A stretch of 64,000 nucleotides of DNA, taken from positions 40,415,706-40,479,705 of the forward strand of contig CM018046.1 in the NCBI GenBank assembly GCA_008638375.1. The letters are read 5' to 3'. The translations under genes were made by a program, and so were the position numbers. Shown here piece by piece: positions 13,201 through 24,640 of this stretch (position 1 is the stretch's first letter; each line of letters begins with the position of its first letter). Origin of the DNA: Nyssa sinensis (Eukaryota > Streptophyta > Magnoliopsida > Cornales > Nyssaceae). The notes beneath the pieces are model-generated. The model was not told the origin of the DNA. It did not search any database and saw only the letters and a program-made list of their open reading frames with translations.

Positions 13201-13299
13201 CATGTTTTTCATTAAAAGAACAAGAAAGCTCCAAGTATACCCTTTAAAATACAAGAAAAAGAAAATGACACTATATATATATATATATATAAATGACAC
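10221..13299. other. AT-rich non-coding DNA with small repeats
   Basis: No supported gene. It includes a tandem duplication of about 58 bp at 11585-11702 (GATTTTAGTGGTTT.AATTTT repeated), TA-rich tracts at 11819-11876, and a CAAACT run near 12403-12425. ORFs here are short and biased to Phe/Ile/Asn/Lys, as expected from AT-rich DNA. Confidence 0.5.
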
Positions 13300-13379
13300 T
13301 ATATATATTTATATCTCTATCTCTATAAATGTAAATTTTTTTTATGATTTATTTTATTTTTTTGACTTAACTCAAGTGG

Positions 13380-13404
13380 GGTTACAGAAGGAGCTGTATT
13401 CACA

Positions 13405-13444
<40 letters not shown>

Positions 13445-13780
13445 TCAACGAAAAAATCAACGGAAAAAGACTCTCGCTCTCTCTGTCTCTCTGCGTTCTC
13501 TCTTGGTTTCTCTCTCTTGGAAGCCCCGAGACCTTGTTTTCCCCATAACCAAAACCAGGTCGAATCCTACAAAAGAGAAATTCTCTCTTTTTATCCTCCT
13601 AGATCCAAAGATCTCACTGTTCCATACAAAATTTTGAAGAAGATAATGCTCGATTCACTTGGGTTTTGTCTGTATTGTATGGGTAGAGAATGCCGAAGTT
13701 GCGCAGAGGAGTACGCCGAGGCCGTGGTCCGGTAGACCAGCGTTCTTCACGAACCGTCTCTACGCGATCGTTCCCGCCAG
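13380..13780 (+). pseudogene. Orphan 5' UTR and first coding exon, CK1/MLK-like N-terminus
   Basis: A typical plant leader is seen: pyrimidine-rich DNA with a (TC)n tract, then an ATG at 13690. The exon reads MPKLRRGVRRGRGPVDQRSS and continues ten more codons to CCCGCCAG/GTCTGT at 13780/13781, a good splice donor leaving phase 1. A very basic MP-L-R-G-RR start is typical of plant casein-kinase-1-like proteins of the MLK/HD16 group, nuclear Ser/Thr kinases. The stretch is far richer in CG dinucleotides than its surroundings. No following kinase exon is visible before the CNL gene, so it looks like a detached 5' end. The family call rests on only 30 residues; a new small gene or a ribosomal-type basic protein are alternatives. 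Confidence 0.4.
13408..13442. repeat. (TC)n microsatellite in a leader
   Basis: About 17 uninterrupted TC units within the putative 5' UTR; such tracts are common in plant leaders. Confidence 0.9.
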
Positions 13781-15299
13781 GTCTGTTTTCCTGATTTTCT
13801 TTCCATTTCTTTTCCTTGCCTTTTTCTTTCATTTTCCATCTGAAGTGAGACTAGGTAGGGAAAAATAAATAGCCGTTAGAAATTTGATGTTGTGAACAGT
13901 AATGTGCTGATTTGGGTTTGGATTTTAGTAAAACTTGATCTGATATGGGTTTGAGTCTAAGGTTAGGTGAATTTTGATTCAAATTTAAATTTGATATGAG
14001 TTTTGTTCACTACTGGAGATGCCCTTATATGTGTAAACCAAATTTATTTTTCTATAAAACTATAAATCCGTTCAAAAATTCTTCTCTTTATGGAAAAAAA
14101 AAATTTTATCTCTAATTTTTTTTTCTAATATTTTATCTCTAGTTTTTTTTTTTTCTAAAACCTTTTTCACTAAAATTATTTATGAGTTTCTTTCTAAAAT
14201 TCATTTATCTATAAAAAAAAAAAGGGTACTAAAAATTTATTTTTTAAAAATATCTCTTGAATTATCTTTGTCCAAATTTATTTTTCTAAAACCTTATTTA
14301 AAATATTTCTTAAATTAATTGCTAAAACCTCACCTAAAATATTTCTTAAATTAATTTCTCTCTAAGACCACTAATTTTCCTCTAAGATTATATACTTTCT
14401 CTAAAAATCTGTTTCCCTTCAATTTTTTTTTTCCCAAAGAGAAGATACTATTAAAATTATCAAAAAAGATTCCTCAAGAAGACACTAGCTATCATAAATA
14501 ATTGTGCCGAATACATTATGAACAAAAATAAATAAATAAATAAAACTTGACTTTCATTTTGTAACACCAATATTTAATGATTTGGCCTTTATCATCAATG
14601 AATTAGTTTTAGTTTTAAACTGATCAAAATTCAACCCTTAGAAAAACGTCAGAACAAAAAAAAATTTGGTGTAGAAATTAAAAAGTAAAGCAAAGCCCCA
14701 AGGGGCTACATCAAAACAGGGAGAAAACAAATGGAAACCAACACAACTATCCCATCAACTTGAGTCTCAATTGAACCACCTAATAGCAAGAATTCTAATC
14801 AAATCCTAGTCCAGTGGTACCAAATTCATTAAATCCATCAACTTGAGTCCCAATTAAACAACATCTTATGATATTCCTCAATTTTTCATTCATCAAAACC
14901 AAAAAATCCATCGCAACTTTTTAATTTGTTTCCTCCAATGTATCACTAAGGTTTCTGATTTTTTTCTACAGAAAAGAAACAATAAAAGAACATAATGACC
15001 AATTAAAGAAACACACACAAAGAACCCATCATTATCATCTTAATTCTTATGCAATCCATATCAAAAGCAAATGATAAAAAAAATTGATTCACACATTAAA
15101 CAGTATACAATGTAATCAAATGAATGGACTAAGACATTCAAAGTAACTACAAGTCATCTGAAAAGAGGGTTAATTTTGCCATTGAACACCTTGAACATAA
15201 ACATCCCAATTTTTTTTATGCAAACCCATATAACCATTATTCAAAAGAAAATGAAAAATAACAAATTGAAACAATGCATCACCAAGCAAGAATCATCTA
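13781..15299. other. AT-rich non-coding DNA
   Basis: No gene seen. Short near-repeats occur at 14290-14370 (CCTAAAATATTTCTTAAATTAATT twice with variation). Poly-A/poly-T stretches and AAT runs dominate. Confidence 0.5.
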
Positions 15300-15620
15300 T
15301 TAATGCACTGGACCTGAAGTTTCCACCACCGGGCTTGGAGGACTGAATGTAGGCGGAGGCAAAAGAGGTGACTGGTTAGGGGTCAGTCTAGGGTTCTGGT
15401 TAGCAGAGATGGGGGTGGGTTTGGACCAAGGTTGGAATTAGGACTGGGGTTTGAGGTAGGGTTAGGGCTAAGGTTGGGGAAGACAACTTGGTCCTAGTGG
15501 CAGGAGTCACCGGAGCACTTGTGGGTCTTATGAATGCACTTGCGGCAGCGGTAGCCGCAGGAGAGGTGAAGTGGTGGAGGGGCTTTGCAGCCCTCGTTGC
15601 CATGAGAGAGAAATAGGGTT
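15300..15620 (-). other. Cys- and Pro-rich minus-strand remnant
   Basis: A GC-rich island in AT-rich DNA. On the minus strand one frame reads CGYRCRKCIHKTHKCSGDSC then His and a stop (cysteine spacing C-x3-C-x2-C-x6-C-x4-C). A different frame near the island's end reads PLLPPPTFSPPSPVVETSGP then Val-His and a stop near 15301. A 67-codon ATG-initiated ORF at 15400-15603 uses a third frame and is Ala/Thr/Pro-rich. The pattern suggests a small secreted Cys-rich or proline-rich protein gene scrambled by indels. I do not recognise the family. Confidence 0.25.
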
Positions 15621-15702
15621 AGAAAGAGAGGAAAGGGTTGGGTATAAGCATTCATTTAATGTTATTTTTAAATAAAAATAATGATATTTAATGAGACGGC
15701 CA

Positions 15703-15815
15703 GATGGGTAGTTTGGTAACTTTGTATTTTCTATCATGGTATGTTCAACAAGATTGCATATGGGTAGTTTGGTAACTTTGTATTTTCTATCATGGTATGT
15801 TATTCGACAAGATTG
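15703..15815 (+). repeat. Tandem duplication of about 55 bp
   Basis: GGGTAGTTTGGTAACTTTGT followed by ATTTTCTATCATGGTATGTT and a CAAGATTG end occurs twice in a row, the second copy with a short TATTCG variation near its end. Near-identity implies a recent event. Confidence 0.75.
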
Positions 15816-16190
15816 ACAGAGAATATAAGAGAATATAGTATTATTTTAAAAATATTATGAATAGTTTCTGTAATTGTTAGAAATTATAAGAGAATTAAGT
15901 GTAATTATTTAAAAAACAAATCATGTTTTATTAAAGGAAATGTAGTTTACTTTTGTTATAAAAACAAAAGCATCAAAGAACTATTATAGAAGGCAATGGA
16001 AAAGCAAAAGCAACATTTGTTCTTCCAGGGCAGAAGTAAACTATGATTCTTTCAATAAAAATGTTCTGTTCCAATATCAAAATATATCTAATTACTCCCA
16101 AATCTCATAACCCAGTTAAATTGGTGATTTCATTTAATCTTATTTTTAAAAGCAGCAAGTAGAATCATAATTTCTCTAACAAGTTTGTAG

Positions 16191-16262
<72 letters not shown>

Positions 16263-16545
16263 TGAATACTCCGTTCAGAATTTGGTTTCCAATATGCAGA
16301 TTATTAGAGGTTTGAATATGTAAATTTACTGCTGAGGAGTTTTGGTATAGGTTCTTGATTTGTGAGTTAATTATTTATGTAATTGTCAATTGTTTATTTT
16401 TTTAATGGATATTTTTGTTTTTATTGCTTAGATTATAATTTTGACATGATTATTTAAATAAATGAGACTCACAATTTTATTCTTTATGTATTAATTGTTT
16501 AAAAATTGTTATTTATTTATTTATTTCATTATTCACTGACTAGTA

Positions 16546-16595
<50 letters not shown>

Positions 16596-17244
16596 CAATT
16601 TGGCCATGTACTTGGAATTCCTAATTCCTAAATTTTTTACTCCAGTGTAATCTAAACATTTCGTCAACTTCTATTTAACATGTAGACCAAAAAAAAATTG
16701 TTTTCAATTTGAACCTTTTACATTCATTTTCCATCCAAATTTCAATGGAGAAATCTAGGAAAGCTTACATTACATTGTAGGCAAAAATATCAGCTTTGTT
16801 CAAATTAAAAGTGGACTAATTAAGCTAAAATTTTCCTCTAAATTTTTTCCCAATAGGTATACACGTTCCCACATCCCAACCCAAATTTGAATCATGTGCC
16901 TCTCCTTTGAAAGTAGCTAGAGCCTGGAGATACTCAAGCTAACAGTTGATAGTAAAATTTATCTCAACGTGGGTGAGAATCCTCACCCAAAAAATAATAA
17001 TAAAGAAAATAGTAAAAGATAAAAAAATTAATTTTACTTTATTCGTCTTTTTCTTCTTTATTTTTTATTTTTATTTTTTAAAAAGCAAAAAATCTTGATC
17101 ATTCTCGATAAATTTCTAAAACCTAATTTTTTTTATGCATGCGAAAAAATATGAAAATTTTATTCTCCTTTCCTTTTCCTTTCTCTTACTGAATCTACAA
17201 ACCAAACAGATACTAAATAAGTTTATTATCAATAATATGATCCC
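15816..17244. other. AT-rich non-coding DNA with microsatellites
   Basis: No gene seen. It holds a compound (CT)n(AT)n tract at 16193-16262 and a long TA tract at 16543-16589. A small hairpin, GGGTGAGAATCCTCACCC, lies at about 16971-16988. Confidence 0.55.
16193..16262. repeat. Compound (CT)n(AT)n microsatellite
   Basis: About 22 CT units run directly into about 12 AT units. Confidence 0.9.
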
Positions 17245-17247
17245 AAA

Positions 17248-17445
17248 AATCCCAAGGAGTTGGCTGAATGGTAAAGACCTGAGGATAACATCCAAGATCT
17301 CAAGTTTGAGTCTCTTAAAAGATCACAGGAAGTTTACCCCGTCGTTAATTTCAGGGCCTCCACGAATTAGTTTCCGACTGTCCAAATACCAGATAACTCG
17401 GACTTAATTGGACTGGGTTGGACGGGAGATATCTTGGATTATATA
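17248..17445 (+). mobile_element. tRNA-derived SINE (Au-like)
   Basis: An internal RNA polymerase III promoter is recognisable: box A TGGCTGAATGG at 17261-17271 and box B AGTTTGAGTCT at 17303-17313, about 32 bases apart. The body that follows is GC-richer than its surroundings (CAGGAAGTTTACCCCGTCG, GGACTGGGTTGGACGGGAG), and an A-rich tail starts near 17440. Layout and size match plant Au-type SINEs, non-autonomous retroposons mobilised by LINE proteins. I did not find clear target duplications. It has no protein-coding role; the overlapping 90-codon ORF is a shadow. Confidence 0.6.
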
Positions 17446-17897
17446 AAAATAAAAAATAAAAAGCATATGGTCCCAGACACCTCCATTGTAGTTGTTTTCT
17501 AATTTTTGTACCCTGTTTGCCTGTCTTGTGGGTTCACTTGCGCGCCAGAAGCTCTCATTGTGTTGCATTTTCAATTTTTTTTAAACTGCCACATTGCATT
17601 GTTCATTTGTATCCAGCAGGCTCCATGCGTCAAATGGCACACAACACATACTTACATTATTAAGAACAAACAATCCAATAAAATAACATTCTGTAAATAG
17701 CAAAACAAACCTAGTTCATGTTATCATAATGGACCTAAGGTTAAAATAAAAAATAACTAAGTCATTCATCTCAAATTGGAAACATGCATAAATAATTAAC
17801 TCTCAATTTAATTGTATATGGGTATTAAAAATTATTTATTTTAATTATTAAATTATATATTTATTTGTTTACAACAACTGTGCTTACGGGGCAATGC

Positions 17898-17947
<50 letters not shown>

Positions 17948-18000
17948 GTTTCATTTAGATAAATTCAAGCCCCTAGCATCTAATCCTTTCATGTTGTTTG
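17446..18000. other. Upstream DNA of the CNL gene
   Basis: AT-rich, no gene. A GT/TA dinucleotide tract (17899-17945) sits about 350 bases upstream of the CNL start codon. Confidence 0.5.
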
Positions 18001-18293
18001 TCATTCAGCTTGAGCTTTCTGTTTTCGTCCTATACTTCATATCATAAAGTTGAGCCTTAACTTCAGACTCGGTGCGTTGGTGAAGTTGAGACACGTTACT
18101 AGCTCCAGTTGAATTATATATATATAAAAAGAGGTACATCTTGAAGTCTTTTTTAGTTTCATCAATAATTAATCATGCATAGAGCTGTTCATTTCAATTG
18201 CTATATTTCAGTTTTAATTACAATGTGTATTGTTTCATTTCCTGTCAGAAAAGAAAAGACAAAAGACAGAAAAAAGTAGCTTGTGAGTTGAAA
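18001..18293 (+). promoter_or_regulatory. CNL 5' leader with probable UTR intron
   Basis: A likely non-coding first exon ends at AAAAAGAG/GTACATC (donor 18134). The acceptor TTCCTGTCAG ends at 18248, giving an intron of about 115 bases entirely 5' of the ATG at 18294. The same GAG/GTRYRYC donor is preserved in the leader-like repeats at 8940-9500, which supports the exon border. TATATATATA at 18117-18126 lies inside the proposed leader and is probably not the TATA box. Confidence 0.45.
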
Positions 18294-20979
18294 ATGGAAG
18301 TTGTTAGTGCTGTTGTTGGAAAGATTGTAGAGAAAATTACAGACCGCTTGTTCACATCCATGGAGCGTCAAATCAATTATGTTGTTCATTACAAGGAAAA
18401 TATTAAGAATCTCGAAGACAAAGTTGACAGTCTTGGAAATTCGAGGGGAAGGGTCCAAGGAAGGGTCGACAGGGCCAAGGACAATGGAGAGGTAATTAAC
18501 GACGATGTTTCAAATTGGCTGTCAAACGTGCATGAGATGGAAGAAGCTGTGAAGATTTTTTTGGAAAATGATAACAGTATGTGTTTCAAAGGCTGGTGTC
18601 CTGATGTTCGCTCACGGTATCGGCTAAGTAAGGAGGCAAAAAAGAAGGTAAGAGATGTTACTACACTAATAGAGAATGGCAAGTTTGACACAGTTGCACA
18701 TCAGTGCTCCGGCCTCTGATATTTGGTTCAAATCCACCACAGATTATGAGAATTTTGAGTCTAGAAGATTGGTTTTTGAGGAGATCATGGAGGCGTTAAG
18801 AGATGATAAGATTTACATAATTGGGATATATGGAGAGGGAGGTGTTGGTAAAACAAAGATGGCAGAAGAAATTGGCAAACAAGCTAAAGAAAATAAGCTC
18901 TTTGATGAGGTTGCGATGACATCTGTATCCCAAAATCTAGATGTGAGAAGAATTCAAGGAGAACTTGCTGCATGTTTAAATCTAAAATTAGATTTAGAGG
19001 CTGAAAATGCGAGAGAGGGTCAGTTATGCAATAGATTACAAAATGGGAGAAAGATCATTGTTATAATTGATGATGTTTGGGATCAAATTAATTTGAAAGA
19101 AATAGGAATCCGATTTGCCGACAATATCAAAGGTTGCAAAATTGTGCTGACATCTCGAAACTCAAGGGTGTGCCATCAGATGGGGGTTCAAAAATGCGTC
19201 CGTATTGGATTCTTATCAGAGCATGAAGCATGGGCCCTATTTAAGGAGAAGGTGAAAAATTCAATTGACTCTCCTGAAATGGAATCTGTAGCGAAAAAGG
19301 TGTGTAGTGAATGTGCTGGTTTGCCATTGGCAATACTTGCAATTGGAGGAGTACTAATGATTTATAAGAAAAAGGAAACATGGGAAGATGCACTTGAACA
19401 ACTGAGAAACTCCAGGCTTAGCAACATTGAAGGAATGGAGGCAATGGTGCGTTCACGTATAGAGTTGAGCTACAACTTTCTGGAATCAGTAGATGTAAAG
19501 TCATGCTTTTTGCTTTGCTGTTTGTTTCAAGAAGACACTCAAATTTCAATTGATGACTTGGTGAGGTATGGAGTAGGAATGAGGTTTCTTCGAAACTTGG
19601 ATACAATGGAAAAGGCAAGAAATAGAGTACACATGTTGGTTGATACTCTCAAGACATCTAGTTTGTTGTTGGAAGGTAGAGATGAAAACTTGGTCAAAAT
19701 GCATGATGTCATTAGAGATGTTGCTATATCAATTGCATCAAAAGAGGAATATGGGTTTTTGGTAACAACTGGCGCTAAAAAGTGGCCGAAAAAAGAAGAA
19801 TATGAACATTGCAAAGTTCTCTCATTATGGTCCAAGAACATTTATGAGCTTCCTGATGAGTTAGAGTGTCCAGAACTCCACACCTTAGTGATAGATTGTA
19901 ACAATCCATCACTAAAAGTTCCCAATGGCTTTTTCAATGGGATGAAGAAACTCAATGTTTTACATTTGAGTAACATGCATATCTCCTCACTTCCAAAATT
20001 GGTTAATCTTCGAATGTTATGTCTAAACAATTGCAGGTTTGTAGACATGGCTTTACTAATTAAGGAATTACCAAAACTTGAGATACTAAGCCTTGTTGAT
20101 TCAAGTATTGAAGAGTTGGCGCCAGAAATAAGACAACTGACTCATCTTCGAGTGTTAGATTTGAGGAAGTGTTACAATCTCGTAATATTTCCATCACATG
20201 TCATTTCAAATCTATCCCGCCTTGAAGAATTGTGCATTTCTGACGAGTTTAATGGATGGGAGGTTGAAGCAAGCAAGAAGAAGATAAGAAATGCAAGCCT
20301 AGTTGAGCTAAATTCATTGATTCAGTTAATCAATTTAGAAATTCATATACCAAATGTCATGTTAGTGCCGAAAGACCTCCGCTTTGAGTCATTGAAGAGA
20401 TTTAAAATATCTGTGGGTAAAAGTTTTGGATACTCTGATTCGTCATGTACAAGGATGTTGAAACTTGGAGGTGTTCCACTAAAGGATGAGTTTAACATTT
20501 TGCTGGAAAGAGCTGAAGAACTATATTTAGATAATTTGGAAGGGTTAAAGAAACTGCCGCATGAGAAAAACGGAGAGGGGTTTTCAGAATTGCAGCATCT
20601 TTCTGTTGAGAATTGCAACGACATAAATCATCTACTCAACAAACCAAAATTGTCTTCACAATACCAGGAAAAATGTTTAGGTCCTTTCTGTAAATTAAAG
20701 GTATTATTTGTCAAAAATTGTAGATTGAAATATTTGTTCTCTCTTACCACTGCAAAAGGTCTTCCACAACTTCAAGATTTAACAATAGTGGAATGTGAGT
20801 GCATGGAGGTAGTAGTTAGAGATGATGAGGAAGTCATGGAGAAGATTATTTTTCATCAATTAAAAGAAATGTATTTGGACTCCGTACCAAATCTTAGAAG
20901 CTTCTGCGACAACATGAAGATAATGTCAAATATGGAGGGGAGCCCTTCTAATCACGACAAAGCTTTTTTTAACGAACAG
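18294..20979 (+). CDS. CNL resistance protein, exon 1 (CC, NB-ARC, first LRRs), frameshifted
   Basis: This encodes an intracellular immune receptor of the CC-NB-ARC-LRR class, nearest by memory to the RPS5 / At4g27190-like group. It starts MEVVSAVVGKIVEKITDRLF with a coiled-coil region of about 130 residues. After a frameshift it continues through P-loop GEGGVGKT (18832-18855), kinase-2 VIIDDVW (19060-19080), RNBS-B TSRNSR, GLPL (19318-19329), RNBS-D CFLLCCLF, and MHD (19699-19707), then leucine-rich repeats. The P-loop has E and K where most homologues have GMGGVGKTT. The first frame stops at 18717-18719. The second frame opens before that, and a single surplus base near 18704 explains the break, since removing it from consideration gives the usual H-x-P-x-x-IWFKS linker. 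The exon ends at CAG/GTATG in phase 0. An unspliced read-through would add only Lys/Phe-rich intron residues. Confidence 0.9.
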
Positions 20980-21525
20980 GTATGTTCTGTTAAAAAAAAA
21001 AAAAAAATCCTATTTTTCCTTTCCTTTAAAAGTTGTCTTAATTAAATTTATTTTTATTTTATTTTTTCAAAATCACATCAAAAATTAGAAACTATAATTT
21101 TGTAATGCACTATTTGCAACTCAAGTGAATTCATTGCAAAAATAGTGCATTGGCGAAAAAATCAGTAAGGTGATAATATTTTTTAAATATGTTTTGAATA
21201 TATTAATTAGATAGAAAGTTAGTGCTGCTATGACCTTTTAGTTTTCAGCTGCCCAACGTGGAAATGGACATTTCTTTAGCCTCAGCCTCTGAATAGCAAT
21301 TTTGATTAGTATACTTGAATGAATTAGACTTTGATCCCTTTTGGATTCCTATTAAATTTGGCCATTAATTCTCATTTGCTGCAATATATTATATGTAATG
21401 ATTTTTAGTATTTTTTTTTTTAGGAATGGAAAACTAAGATTTTTTAAATGATTTAGAGGAACTTAAAGTAGAGGATAAGAATATATTTAACTATTAACCA
21501 AATGTAATGTGATGAATTTTTACAG

Positions 21526-21825
21526 GTTGTTTTTCCTGTCTTGGAGAATTTGAACATTCGGAATTGTGGATTGAAACATATGTTCTCTCCTACCACTGCA
21601 AGAGGTCTTCTGCAACTCCAACAATTGAGAATATATAACTGTAAGGACATAGAAAATATGGTTGAAAATGAAGAGGAAGTCAAGGAAAAGATTATTTTTC
21701 ATCAATTAAAAAAAATGAGTTTGGAGATCTTACCAAATTTTAGAAGCTTTTATGACAGTACGAAGATGAGGACAACTGTAGAAGCAAGTTCATCTAATCT
21801 TGTCCAAGCTTTCTTTAATGATAAG
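21526..21825 (+). CDS. CNL exon 2 (LRR module)
   Basis: Acceptor TTTTTACAG at 21525 and donor AAG/GTATG at 21826 bound 300 bases, exactly 100 codons in phase 0, matching exon 1. It opens VVFPVLENLNIRNCGLKHMF and contains ARGLLQLQQLRIYNCKDIEN and KEKIIFHQLKKMSLEILPNF. These are plant-specific LRRs with the cysteine-containing 'C-GLK' strand. It closely resembles both exon 3 and the end of exon 1, so it arose by internal duplication. Confidence 0.8.
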
Positions 21826-23087
21826 GTATGTTTTTTATTTTTTGTCAAAAAATCCAAATTTTCTCTTTATTTAAAAAATGTCTTAATTAATTGATTTTTT
21901 TTAATTTTAGTTTTTTTCAGTTATACTAAGAAGATAAAGAACTTAAATTCCCAAGTGATACTGCCCTTACTTGTCTTAATTTTCTAAAAAAAGTTAAAAA
22001 TAATATGAAAACAACTTTAAAATATTTTCAGTGACAATAAGAAGTTAAGAAGTCAAACCTTCCAGTTTCCATTAGACTCAGCAACCATAATATGTTTTTG
22101 TCAGGCTGGCGATGGTTGGGCCTTACCATTGATGGGCCAAGATCATGCCAGCCCCATGGCCTTTTAACTCTTTAGCCGCCCAAGCTTGGAAAATGTCATT
22201 TCTTTGATATTCATTTTCTTTTGTTTTGGTATTGGTTTTGCTCAATTCCTTTGATTATAAGAGACTTTTACCCTCATCCTTTAACTTTTCACTTTTTTAT
22301 AGTAGATTTTCCTCTAATAGAATAAAAGGGATTACTTTTTTATTAATTTGTTTTTTTACCACAAATCTTGGCAAACTTTTTTTTAACAAAAAGATATATT
22401 TTGTTAAAAAAAGAAATCCTAATTTTTCTTTCATTTAAAAGTTGTCTTATTTAAATTTATTTTTATTTTATTTTTATAATGTCACATCAAAAATTAGAAA
22501 CTATAATATTACAAGTAAAATCCACCCTGAGAGCCAATGAGTTACTGTAGTTTTGTAATTTTGTGGTTAAGAGCAGCAAGAGACATCTCTTTTTGGCAAA
22601 TTGTTTAGGCTTCATTTGATTTGAGAATTTTGTGATGAAAAAGAAATTTGATTTTTCTTAAATATTTTGACATATATAAATTATCAAAGAAATTGTAGGA
22701 TATATTCTTTGTAGATTTAGTCATAAGTGGTAAAGGAATTAGGCTAATCGGAAGTGATAATCTTTTTTTAATATGTTTTAAATATATTAATTAGATAGAG
22801 AGTTGTTTTGCTTTGGCCATTTAGTTTTTCAGCTGCCCAAACATTTCTTTGATCTTCTTTTTTTTAAAAAAAAATAACATTATTCATATTAGCCTCAGCC
22901 ACATCATCCTCCCTGGATTTGGAATAGAAATTTTGATTAGTAGACTTAAATCAATTAGACTTTGATCACTTTTTTTTTCCCTCTCTCTTGATTAATAGAA
23001 TGCCATTGTAAGTTTCCGAACAGAAAATTGAAGCTACCCTTTTGTATTCCTAATAAATTTGGCCATTTAATTCCCACAGTAACCCTT

Positions 23088-23252
23088 TTATGTCATTATA
23101 AATTTTTATCTCAAATGACATTACATGACATTAATATACTACTTTAATTATATGATATAAAGAAGTGTCAATAATACAATTACATCAGTGTTACATTATT
23201 TGAGATAGAATTTTGAAATACAATTTTAAAAAGTATAACATTGCTCTTGAAA
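23088..23252. mobile_element. Short AT-rich MITE in a CNL intron
   Basis: The left half contains TTTTTATCTCAAATGACATTAC. The right half is its rough inverse (TTACATTATTTGAGATAG) and ends at AACATTGCTCTT, the complement of the AGAGCAATGCTA edge of the element at 10064-10220. It has no ORF and lies only in the intron after exon 2, so it arrived after, or was lost from, the duplicated module. Confidence 0.45.
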
Positions 23253-23537
23253 TAAAAATTTAAGAATATTTTTAAATAAAATATTGAGGGAAAATTTTTG
23301 AAATGTATTAAAAAAATTTCAAATAACAAAAAGTTGAGGGGCAGCTTGCCCACTAGGGCCTATGAATCTCCATCCCCGTTTATATGTTATACTTTTAGGT
23401 TCCCAATGTTATTTTAAGAAATGGAAAACTAAAGATTTTTTAAATGATAAAGCATAGAGAAGGTTTAGAGGAACTCAAAGTAGAGGATAAGAATATATTT
23501 AACCATTAACAAAATATAATGTGATGAATTTCTACAG

Positions 23538-23945
23538 GTTGCTTTCCCTGTCTTGGAGGGATTGTACATTCGAAATTTGGAAAACATAAAGGAGATATGG
23601 GATAATCAATCAATCTTGCCTCCAGAAGAAGAGTCCTTTTGTTCCAATTCTTTTTCTAAATTAAGTGAATTAAAAGTCTTCAATTGTGGATTGAAATATA
23701 TGTTCTCTTATGCCATTGCAAGAGGTCTTTCGCAACTCCAAAAATTGACAATATACAACTGTGAGGACATGGAGAACATAGTTGAAGATGATGAGGAAGT
23801 CAAGGAGAAGATTATTTTTCATCAATTAAAAGAAATGACTTTGAAGTTCTTACCAAATCTTAGAAGCTTTTATGACAGCACGAAGATGAGAACAACTATA
23901 GAAGCAAGCTCATCTAATCTTGGCCAAGCTCTCTTTAATGATAAG
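23538..23945 (+). CDS. CNL exon 3 (LRR module)
   Basis: Acceptor TTTCTACAG at 23537 and donor AAG/GTATG at 23946 bound 408 bases, 136 codons in phase 0. It starts VAFPVLEGLYIRNLENIKEI and is longer than exon 2 because it keeps a first segment (EIWDNQSILPPEEESF) lacking there. From FNCGLKYMFS to the end it parallels exon 2 almost residue for residue. All borders keep the reading frame, so splicing would simply add repeats to the LRR domain. Confidence 0.8.
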
Positions 23946-24640
23946 GTATGTTTTTTTTTTTTTTGGTCAAAAACATCCAATTTTTCTCTTTATTTAAAAA
24001 ATGTCTTAATTGATTTTTTTTTTTAATTTTAATTTTTTTCAGTAATACTAAGAAGATAAAGAACTTCAATTCCCAAATGATACTGCTCTTACCTGTCTTA
24101 ATTTTCTGAAAAAAGTTTAAAAATAATATGAAAAAAGCTTTAACATATTTTCAATGACAATAAGAAGTTAAGAAGTCAAACCCCCCCAGTTTCCATTAGA
24201 CCCAGCAACCATAATATGTTTTTGTCAGGTTGACGATGGTTAGGCCTTACCATTGATGGGCCAAGATCAGGCCAGCCCCATGGCCTTTTACTCTTTAGCC
24301 GCCCAAACTTGGAAAAGGTCATTTCTTTGATATTTCTTTTCTTTTGTTTTGGTATTGGTTTCGCTCAATTCCTTTGATTATAGGAGACTTTTACCCTCAT
24401 TCTTTAACTTTTCGTTTTTTTATAATAGATTTTCCTCTAATAGAATAAAAGGGATTACTTTTTTATTAATTTATTTTTTTACCACAAATCTTGGCAAACT
24501 TCTTTTTAACAAAAAGATATGTTTTGTTAAAAAAAAAAAAAAAGAAATCCTAATTTTTCTTTCATTTAAAAGTTGTCTTATTTAAATTTATTTTTATTTT
24601 ATTTTTATAATGTCACATCAAAAATTAGAAACTTATAATG

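Larger units (their letters stand above)
21526..24640 (+). repeat. Tandemly duplicated LRR exon plus intron modules
   Basis: Exon 2 with its following intron (21526-22560) and the latter part of exon 3 with its intron (about 23670-24640) are near-identical over about 1 kb. This includes non-coding landmarks such as CTCTTTATTTAAAAAATGTC, TTTTTGTCAGG, GCCAAGATCA and TCACATCAAAAATTAGAAAC. The intron after exon 1 (from 21000) carries part of the same sequence. The high similarity of introns as well as exons indicates recent unequal crossing-over inside the gene. The short ORFs at 22226-22438 and 24349-24585 are paired intron shadows. Confidence 0.75.

Noticed and set aside
13202..13735. 177-codon plus-strand ORF
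   Set aside because: It runs through TA and TC microsatellites, giving low-complexity Ile-Tyr and Ser-Leu runs, and is in a different frame from the credible ATG at 13690.
17135..17407. 90-codon plus-strand ORF
   Set aside because: Half AT-rich chance sequence and half reading of the SINE.
22226..24585. Paired ORFs at 22226-22438 and 24349-24585 as a small duplicated gene
   Set aside because: They fall in the duplicated intron of the CNL gene and read Phe/Leu/Lys-rich AT-biased sequence.
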